A stretch of 11,226 bases of DNA from positions 1 to 11,226 of the forward strand of contig JAJRVM010000231.1 of assembly GCA_024277285.1 (NCBI GenBank), written 5' to 3'. The notes beneath the pieces are model-generated. The model was not told the DNA's origin and made no database searches. It saw nothing but the letters and a program-made list of their open reading frames with translations. The stretch is from Planctomycetota bacterium (GTDB taxonomy: Bacteria > Planctomycetota > Planctomycetia > Pirellulales > Pirellulaceae). Below, piece after piece: positions 5,740 to 11,226 of the stretch (position 1 is the stretch's first letter; the number at the start of each line of letters is the position of its first letter). The translations under genes were made by a program, and so were the position numbers.

Positions 5740-7953
5740 GTGATTCACTTCCGTTCGCACCACGTTGTACTATGGCTAATCGTCTGCGTTTTCGGTGCCG
5801 TTGCCAACGCAGCTCAACCGTTGCCCGATTGGACGCGGAACATCCGCTCCGATCATCCTCGGCTGTTCTTCAATGCCGACACTTGGCCAGCTGTCAAGCA
5901 GCGGGCTTTGCGTGTCGAAAAAGATTGGTATCGCAACATCAAGTCGCGGACCGACCGATTGGCAGCCAAATTTCGCGGCCGTGCACAGCTGGAAGTGCGT
6001 GACCTGGGCCCCGAAGCCGCAATGGCGGCGTTTCTGTTTCGAGTCACCGAAGACGATCGCTACTTGACGCTAGCGGTCAAGTGTATGCTCGCGAGCGTCG
6101 CGCACTACGAGGCCTGCTTTGAACAACGCAAAACTGTGAATTGGTACTCCACGTCACGGGTCCACACGGCCATGGCTTGGGATTGGCTCTATAACGATTT
6201 GCCGGCCGCCCAACGGCGCGACATCATGACGCGTCTGGTCCAAGTGATCGACCGCGTTATTAATGCAAGGCCACGAATCTATCGCGAAAACATGTCCGGC
6301 TACAGCACCGGATTCTATGGCGTGCGGAACAGTCTTTGGTTCATCGGTTGCACGGCGTTCGGCACCGATATTGAAACCGAGACCGTCAACCGCTGGCTCG
6401 TTTGGGGACATGACGAGAATCGCAAACTACTGGCACACCGACAACAGGCTTGCGGCGATGACGGAGGCGGAGCGTCGCCATCGCTCGGCTACGTTTTCGG
6501 GGCCTACCCCTGGTCCGAACAGAACTTCTTCTATACGTGGTTATCCGCCACCGGTAAGAACATGGCGCCGTCTTGGCCGCACGGAGCGAGTCTGGCCAAC
6601 TACGTAACATGGAACTGGATCACTGCGGATCCGACACCGATGCAGTTCGGCTATGGCGACACCCCTCACACCGACAATCGCCTGCCGATTTCACAGCTCT
6701 ACACACACATGGCCAACATTCGCCATCTCTATGGTCAAGCCGCTCCCGAAGCCGCAGGGCTGGCCCGCTACGTTCAATCAACACTGCCCAGCCAGAGCTA
6801 CTCGCGCAGTTGGTTTATCTACCCGTTCCTCCTGGCCAACCTCGAATCATCACCGCCCGCGATCACGCCGAAGAACCTTCCAAACGCACGTCATTTTGAA
6901 ACGCTGGGCCAGGTCTTCATGCGCTCGGGCGTCGGCGTGGACGACACGTACTGCCAGTTCAATTGTGGTGGCATCCTCAAGCAACACCGGCATTTTGATG
7001 CACTGAACTTCGTCATCTACCATCGCGGTTTCCTGGCACTCGACTCCGGCACCCGCTACGATGAATTCACGAACGGCCAACACCTGGCTAACTATTTCGC
7101 CCAGACCGTCGCGCACAACTGCGTCGTGATTCATCAAGAGGGTGAACCGCCCGCACGGTATTGGGGCGGCACGGTCGAGGGGAATCATGGTGGACAACAC
7201 CATCAACTCGGTTCGAAAGTCACTGCCTTTGAAACGAATAAGAGCTTTGTCTACGTTGCCGGTGACGCGACTGACTGCTATCAACACGGCAAAGTCAACC
7301 AAGATGAGCCGTTGCCAGAGAAATGCCAACAGGCAACTCGGCAGATCGTATTCTTACTGCCGAATCACTTTATCGTTCTCGATCGAGTGACTTCAACCGA
7401 TCCTCGGTACAAGAAGGAGTGGTTACTTCATACCGCTCGCCAACCGATCATCGACGGCCATACGTTCTATGCGGACCATGGCGAAGGCCGCATCTGGTGT
7501 CAAACGCTGTTACCCAAACACGCCAACCTGGTCGCGGTCGGTGGACCTGGCAAAGAGTTCATCGCAGCGGGCAAGAATTGGGCCATCGTGGCTCCACGCC
7601 TTACCGACCAACAGTTGGACATGATCGGCCGTTGGCGCGTCGAAGTATCGCCAGCTCAAGAGGCCAAGGAAGACACATTCTTGCACGTCATCCAGGTGGG
7701 GGACCAGAACCTCGAAGCGATGAGCCAAGTCGAGTTGATCGAGAACAAGAAGACCTGCGGTGTTCGCCTGACGAATGAACAAGGCACCTGGACCATCACC
7801 TTCAACTCAACCGGCGCAGTCGGGGGACACATTTCCCTTGCGGGACCCGGCGGCTTCGGCCGGCTTCTGACGACAGACGTTGCGCCGCAAAGCGGCCTGA
7901 TGATGCGCCCCGTCGTGGCACAGTCGAACATAAAGGACACTACTCGGGAGTAA
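5740..7953 (+). CDS. Secreted heparinase II/III-like polysaccharide lyase
   Basis: The 737-residue protein starts at GTG with a well-spaced GGAG. Residues 1-24 form a signal peptide (hydrophobic VVLWLIVCVFGAV, cleavage after ANA), so it is exported. Mature sequence opens with the SDHPRLFFNADTW motif common at the start of such lyases. The N-terminal half looks like an alpha/alpha-toroid domain (NWYSTSRVHTAMAWDWLYND from 134, then a Gly/Tyr/Phe-rich ENMSGYSTGF stretch). The C-terminal half matches a Hepar_II_III beta-sandwich: QHRHFDALNFVIY (H416, H418, D420), then ALDSGT and AHNCVVIH (H459, N460). The family cleaves acidic glycans by beta-elimination; heparin, alginate, ulvan-type or other uronate substrates are all possible and the sequence does not decide. 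Active-site residues cannot be assigned with certainty by eye. It may be cotranscribed with rtcA 99 bases upstream. Confidence 0.82.
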   Translation: MIHFRSHHVVLWLIVCVFGAVANAAQPLPDWTRNIRSDHPRLFFNADTWPAVKQRALRVEKDWYRNIKSRTDRLAAKFRGRAQLEVRDLGPEAAMAAFLFRVTEDDRYLTLAVKCMLASVAHYEACFEQRKTVNWYSTSRVHTAMAWDWLYNDLPAAQRRDIMTRLVQVIDRVINARPRIYRENMSGYSTGFYGVRNSLWFIGCTAFGTDIETETVNRWLVWGHDENRKLLAHRQQACGDDGGGASPSLGYVFGAYPWSEQNFFYTWLSATGKNMAPSWPHGASLANYVTWNWITADPTPMQFGYGDTPHTDNRLPISQLYTHMANIRHLYGQAAPEAAGLARYVQSTLPSQSYSRSWFIYPFLLANLESSPPAITPKNLPNARHFETLGQVFMRSGVGVDDTYCQFNCGGILKQHRHFDALNFVIYHRGFLALDSGTRYDEFTNGQHLANYFAQTVAHNCVVIHQEGEPPARYWGGTVEGNHGGQHHQLGSKVTAFETNKSFVYVAGDATDCYQHGKVNQDEPLPEKCQQATRQIVFLLPNHFIVLDRVTSTDPRYKKEWLLHTARQPIIDGHTFYADHGEGRIWCQTLLPKHANLVAVGGPGKEFIAAGKNWAIVAPRLTDQQLDMIGRWRVEVSPAQEAKEDTFLHVIQVGDQNLEAMSQVELIENKKTCGVRLTNEQGTWTITFNSTGAVGGHISLAGPGGFGRLLTTDVAPQSGLMMRPVVAQSNIKDTTRE

Positions 7954-8030
7954 TACTGAGCGCATAACACAGTTGGCGTGGGACGGTCCCGCAACAACCT
8001 TGACATCACATTCCTTGTAGGGTTCTTGTA
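7954..8030. other. Short spacer after the lyase gene
   Basis: Nothing coding is seen. Just before REP copy 2 a short near-duplication occurs, cttgtagggt followed at once by tcttgtagggt, which may be a footprint of REP insertion or slippage. No clear terminator is present unless the REP hairpin acts as one. Confidence 0.4.
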
Positions 8031-8100
8031 GGGTGTGTCAAGCTCGCTTCAATCCCAAGGGGCAGCTCCACTGATACGACGAGCGAGCGCAGGCACACCC
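8031..8100. repeat. REP-type hairpin, copy 2
   Basis: The left arm gggtgtgtcaagctcgct (8031-8048) and right arm agcgagcgcaggcacaccc (8082-8100) repeat those of copy 1 with one base change in the left arm, in the same orientation. Here the loop is 33 bases instead of 5. The stems gctcgct/agcgagc and gggtgtg/cacaccc pair perfectly. Right-flanking cgaatgcgg also resembles copy 1. No transposase relic is seen beside this copy. As a strong hairpin 3' of the lyase gene, it might stop or attenuate transcription or protect the mRNA end. Confidence 0.85.
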
Positions 8101-8378
8101 GAATGCGGTTCGCACTGCGTGCCCGGCGCGGCGGTGTTATGGATAGCCGGGGCGAAGATGCCAGTTCGATCGGGATCGCGAATTCGTTTGCGCATGCAGT
8201 GGCACACGAAGACAACCGCACCTCGCCCCTTCTGGTACAATGCCCTGCGGTGATTACCATGCCGAACAGTGAACAGTATTGGACTAGACCACAATCGAGA
8301 TGATTTCCCCCTCACTCACGATCACGCCTCCCAATACAAGAGGACTCGGCACAAGAAGACCCAATACAAGAGGATTCA
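8101..8378. other. Intergenic region upstream of the beta-helix gene
   Basis: No convincing gene lies here; short open frames on both strands have no recognisable domains. A ggtacaat at 8232-8239 resembles a -10 box but lacks a good -35 partner. The last 50 bases hold an 18-base direct repeat that includes the ribosome-binding site, listed separately. Confidence 0.45.
8330..8377 (+). repeat. Duplicated ribosome-binding-site segment
   Basis: cccaatacaagaggactc (8330-8347) recurs as cccaatacaagaggattc (8360-8377), with one mismatch and a 30-base period. Both contain the Shine-Dalgarno-like aagagga; only the second is correctly spaced, five bases before the ATG at 8379. Confidence 0.75.
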
Positions 8379-10316
8379 ATGCCCACGACCACCGACCCAG
8401 AGAACGCCATGAAACACTATCAACCTTGTTGGATTGCCACGTTATTGCTCATCACCGCAACGACGATCGCGGCCGAACAGCACCAGAACGTTGTCGACGC
8501 AGGAGCGGTCGGCGACGGCAAGATGGACTGTACACAGGTCTTCCAAACACTCCTTGACGCGGCCGGAGAAGCGGGCGGAGGTATCGTCCACGTGCCGGCC
8601 GGCCGCTTCCGCATCGATGGCAACCTTGCCATCCCCGCAAACGTGACGTTGCAAGGCATCTACCAAGTGCCGCCGACCAGTGGCCGTACGGCCATCGGCA
8701 AGCTGACGGGGTCCGTCCTATGTGCGTATGCCGGGCGCGGTTCTCAGGATGGTCCACCTTTCATCCGCTTGGCAGGTAACAACGCCGCCATAGCAGGCTT
8801 GATTGTCGTCTATCCTGAATGGAAACGGAGCGACGTCCCTCCCATCCCCTATCCACCGTGCGTCGCGTCCGAGGGGACCGAGAACGTTGGCATCCGCAAT
8901 TGCTGCTTCTTGAACCCGTACGAGGCAATCAACCTGGTCCGTTCGCATCGCCACATCGTACGCAACGTGACAGGCTATCCGATCAAACGTGGTATCTTCG
9001 TGGACGAGTGTTACGACATCGGCCATATCGAAAACATTCACTTCTGGCCCTTCGGGCTGAACTACAAACCGAATGATCCCTACTGCAAATGGATCAACAC
9101 GCAAGGCGTGGCATTCGAACTGGCGCGCACCGACTGGCACTATGTCTCGAACACGTTCTGCTTCGGCTATGGTATCGGCTACAAGTTTTCGCAGTCCGAA
9201 CACGGCAGCACCAATGGCAACTTCCTTGGGCTCGGTGCCGACTCATGTCAGCGCGCGGTCGTCGTCGAGCAGGCGCAACCGCCCGGACTGCTGATCACCA
9301 ACGGCGAGTTTGTTGGACGTTGGAGCAGTAACGATTCCGTTTGCTTAGAGATCGGGCCCAAAGTGGAGGGCAAAGTCAGCCTGGTCAACTGCTCCTTCTG
9401 GGGCCCCATCGACCGCTGCGTCTGGATGCGCAGTCCAAACGGTCAATTCACCGCAAGCGCATGCAACTTTGTCCATTGGGACAACGCGGAAAAGGGTTCT
9501 GCAGCGATTCAACTGGACGCCGGCAAAGCGATTGTGCAGGGCTGCACGTTCGAGCAGGCGAATCTGCATGTCGCGGTCGGCGCGAAGACGGTCTCGGCAC
9601 TGTTGATGGGCAATCAGGCGTCAGGCGGATTCCGAATCGACAACCAGGCGGGGAAACGAACGCAAATGGCGCTCAACGAAACGGACCCGATCGAGTGGAC
9701 TACGACGGCACGGTCACACTATCAAATAACGATCGGTGGGCCAGGCGACGGCCGTTACGTCCAAGGCTGGCACGGTCGCGAAGGTCGAGACCAGCGTTAT
9801 CGCTGGACCAAGCCCAACGCAAAGCTGTTGCTGCCCGTTGTGTCGGGCAAGTCGTATTCAATCACCTTGGTCACGAATGCTCCCGATCAGGCCGTCTCAC
9901 CTGGCACCGGCCTCTACCTGAACGGCAAGCAGCTTGCGCCACTGCAAGTCGGCACCATGCTGACGGCAACGCTGCCACCGAGCCAAACCGACCGCATGAA
10001 ACTGGAATTGCGATCCAAGGCCTGGGTCCCACAACAACTCCATGCCGACTCGACCGACTACCGTACACTCGGCATCCAGGTTTTTTCCGTGACCATGCAT
10101 GCCGAAGGAGCCGGGAGCAAGGTCTTCGATGCCAACACGGGCCAATGGCTCGCACCCTCTGGCAGTCACTCACCGGCCCGAAGTAACGAAACGCCGATAG
10201 ACGCCGATGAAAATTCGCTCCGCCGGGTGAGGCTCTCCGCCGGGCTTGCCCCGGCTGGGAGCACGACTGGTCGGCTACCAGCAGCTCGCCTTTCGTCCGT
10301 CGTCGGTCGAACGTGA
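8379..10316 (+). CDS. Secreted right-handed beta-helix (pectate-lyase-like) protein
   Basis: The signal peptide MKHYQPCWIATLLLITATT (from residue 11) ends near residue 32. The ATG at 8379 has aagagga five bases upstream; an in-frame ATG at 8409 starts exactly at the signal peptide and is an alternative. Residues about 37-95 match the Pectate_lyase_3-type start (VVDAGAVGDGKMDCTQVF, then GGGIVHVPAGRFRI and a VTLQG turn), followed by helix-coil repeats rich in N, G and C to about 430. Residues about 455-575 look like a beta-sandwich accessory domain (RYRW at 473-476, then GLYLNGK and RTLGIQVFSV), possibly sugar binding. The family includes polygalacturonases, pectate lyases and other glycan-active enzymes, so the substrate is not decided. 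The last ~28 residues (from about 618) are read through repeat copy B, suggesting that the original stop was lost or replaced. Confidence 0.8.
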   Translation: MPTTTDPENAMKHYQPCWIATLLLITATTIAAEQHQNVVDAGAVGDGKMDCTQVFQTLLDAAGEAGGGIVHVPAGRFRIDGNLAIPANVTLQGIYQVPPTSGRTAIGKLTGSVLCAYAGRGSQDGPPFIRLAGNNAAIAGLIVVYPEWKRSDVPPIPYPPCVASEGTENVGIRNCCFLNPYEAINLVRSHRHIVRNVTGYPIKRGIFVDECYDIGHIENIHFWPFGLNYKPNDPYCKWINTQGVAFELARTDWHYVSNTFCFGYGIGYKFSQSEHGSTNGNFLGLGADSCQRAVVVEQAQPPGLLITNGEFVGRWSSNDSVCLEIGPKVEGKVSLVNCSFWGPIDRCVWMRSPNGQFTASACNFVHWDNAEKGSAAIQLDAGKAIVQGCTFEQANLHVAVGAKTVSALLMGNQASGGFRIDNQAGKRTQMALNETDPIEWTTTARSHYQITIGGPGDGRYVQGWHGREGRDQRYRWTKPNAKLLLPVVSGKSYSITLVTNAPDQAVSPGTGLYLNGKQLAPLQVGTMLTATLPPSQTDRMKLELRSKAWVPQQLHADSTDYRTLGIQVFSVTMHAEGAGSKVFDANTGQWLAPSGSHSPARSNETPIDADENSLRRVRLSAGLAPAGSTTGRLPAARLSSVVGRT

Positions 10317-10362
10317 AGTTTTCCAGTAATCGTCGCTTTGCTGAGACCGAATCAAGACGCGG
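10232..10362 (+). repeat. Long direct repeat, copy B, overlapping a gene end
   Basis: This matches 3-130 in direct orientation (45 of 49 bases in the first part, then about 70-75%). The hairpin at 10232-10262 keeps the same stem: gctc with gagc and gccggg with cccggc. The beta-helix gene is translated through the hairpin (LSAGLAPAGSTTG) and stops at 10314-10316 within the repeat. Copy A encodes LSAGPVPAGSTTG in the equivalent frame, but both peptides follow from the conserved DNA and are not by themselves evidence of a protein domain. Confidence 0.75.
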
Positions 10363-10834
10363 TTGGCTTCACCGTTGGCCTTCCCCCTTGCAACTCGGAC
10401 GCCACTTGAAGCTGGAAATTGGTTCCGTCGTTGGCGTGACGAGTCCGTTGTAGCTTGAACCGCGTGAACGGTTACGCTCGGGGAGGCATCGCGGCAAATA
10501 ACCGCACCCGCCACGTCGAACTTGGATGACCTGGCAGTGACAATCCTCGAAGCCGTTCACGCAATCTTGCCACCGCGAGAAGAAAACGTCGGAATATCGA
10601 ATATCGAGCAAGGAGTGCAGAAGGAAGAGCGGCCAGTTGTGATGGTGCGTGTCGCACAGCGATTCGGCGTTGCAGCGGGCGCCCTGATAAGGGCCACGCT
10701 ATGAAAGCCCGGGGGGCAGCGCAGTGGCGAAGCCACGACGCGCAACCCTGGGTAGTCAAAGACACCCAGACAACGGCCGGGCAGGCAACTCGCCACCACA
10801 CCGCCGCTTGAGCCGAGGCCGCATCAAGACGAGC
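10363..10834. other. Non-coding stretch, apparent mosaic of dispersed repeats
   Basis: No convincing gene lies here. A 60-codon open frame (10522-10704) has no recognised domain. The segment around 10592-10607 carries gaatatc twice in tandem with gcaaggagtgcag after it, a type of sequence I associate with dispersed intergenic elements in planctomycetes (from memory, unverified). The GC-rich stretch 10706-10760 likewise looks like a dispersed element rather than a gene. Confidence 0.4.
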
Positions 10835-11226
10835 GTGGCCAAAACGATGCGTGTGGTGCAGGTGATCGAAAAGGATGCTCAAGGCCAGGTCACCCAGACG
10901 GTCGACTATACGTACGATGTGTTCGATTCTCGGATCGCAAAGAGCCTGATTCCCGCCGTGGGCCCCGCACACATCGAGCAGTTTATTTATGACGGCCCTC
11001 ACATCGCGTTGCGATTCGAGAACGGCAATCTGGCCAGCCGGTACCTGCACGGCCCGGCCATTGATCAGATCCTGGCCGAAGCGCGGACCGCTTCGAGCAT
11101 GGTGGCCAGACAGAGATTGCGACATTTGCGCAACACTCCGTCGGCCGATCGGATTCCCACCGCGCGTCCGTGCCACTGCTCATTCCGTACGTTTCCTAAC
11201 GGCAGACACCCCAGCAAAGTCGCAAA
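10835..11226 (+). pseudogene. RHS/YD-repeat protein fragment, runs off the window
   Basis: From about 10862 the frame encodes EKDAQGQVTQTVDYTYDVFD, then RIAK, then EQFIYDGPHIALRFENGN and RYLHGPAIDQILAEA (ending near 11083). This succession is typical of the C-terminal core of RHS/YD-repeat proteins, large surface or toxin-delivery proteins usually well over 1000 residues. Upstream only about 50 further in-frame codons lie between a TAA at 10688-10690 and GTG 10835, without YD repeats. Downstream of 11083 the expected continuation (a segment like WPL.DHLGTVRD) is absent, and the frame stays open to the window end with unfamiliar sequence. It is therefore a fragment, probably non-functional, or a displaced C-terminal cassette. 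The possible starts are GTG 10835 or ATG 10847, neither with a good ribosome-binding site. Confidence 0.65.

Noticed and set aside
5413..5763. 116-codon minus-strand frame with a hydrophobic segment (ISLLIVGVKLAESLLV)
   Set aside because: It is mostly antisense to the 3' end of rtcA. The hydrophobic part covers the short rtcA-lyase spacer and suggests a membrane segment, but there is no family match or ribosome-binding site that I can see.
8000..8026. Promoter with ttgaca at 8000
   Set aside because: The -35 match is perfect, but no acceptable -10 box lies 16-18 bases downstream.
9341..10186. 281-codon open frame on the plus strand
   Set aside because: It overlaps the beta-helix gene in another frame, which has consistent protein-family features; the alternative translation is Arg/Gln-rich with no domain.
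10522..10704. 60-codon plus-strand open frame
   Set aside because: It crosses an apparent dispersed repeat, has no recognised domain and no clear ribosome-binding site.
10472..11176. 234-codon open frame on the minus strand
   Set aside because: It is antisense to the RHS fragment and runs through repeat-like DNA. No domain is recognisable and the composition is Arg/Ala/Leu-rich as in shadow frames.

Overview
The window looks like a chromosomal accessory region of a planctomycete, most likely from the Pirellulales or a relative. The evidence is moderately high GC, several genes with strong signal peptides, a signal-peptide PQQ-type beta-propeller fused to a methyltransferase-like domain, secreted polysaccharide lyase-like enzymes, an RHS/YD-repeat relic, and REP hairpins next to a relic of a REP-associated tyrosine transposase (RAYT). 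The organism assignment is inference; no rRNA or marker gene is present.

Layout. Bases 1-413 hold one copy (A) of a long direct repeat with a GC-rich hairpin, and perhaps a broken signal-peptide gene start. A 1094-residue exported methyltransferase-like/PQQ-propeller protein is encoded on the minus strand (414-3698). Upstream of it are a REP hairpin (3769-3809), a RAYT C-terminal relic (3847-3978) and the intact start of a decayed secreted gene (from 4178, minus). A leader rich in inverted repeats (about 4341-4519) precedes rtcA, RNA 3'-terminal phosphate cyclase (4543-5640, plus). Next come a heparinase II/III-like secreted lyase (5740-7953, plus), a second REP hairpin in the same orientation as the first (8031-8100), and a secreted right-handed beta-helix, pectate-lyase-like protein (8379-10316, plus). 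The last protein runs at its C-terminus into copy B of the long direct repeat (10232-10362). The right end (10363-11226) is apparent repeat mosaic followed by a fragment of an RHS/YD-repeat gene that leaves the window.

How it fits together. Two exported lyase-like enzymes and a large exported propeller protein suggest breakdown or sensing of a complex acidic polysaccharide in the periplasm or outside the cell. RtcA, an RNA end-processing enzyme, does not obviously belong to that task and may be a bystander. The most notable features are structural. Two REP copies bracket rtcA plus the heparinase-like gene, a diverged ~130-bp repeat brackets the whole cluster, and gene relics lie at the junctions. 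This points to a region assembled and eroded by RAYT/REP and repeat activity. I did not find a clear new defence or mobile system; the best leads are the exported methyltransferase-propeller fusion, the structured leader of rtcA, and the repeat architecture.
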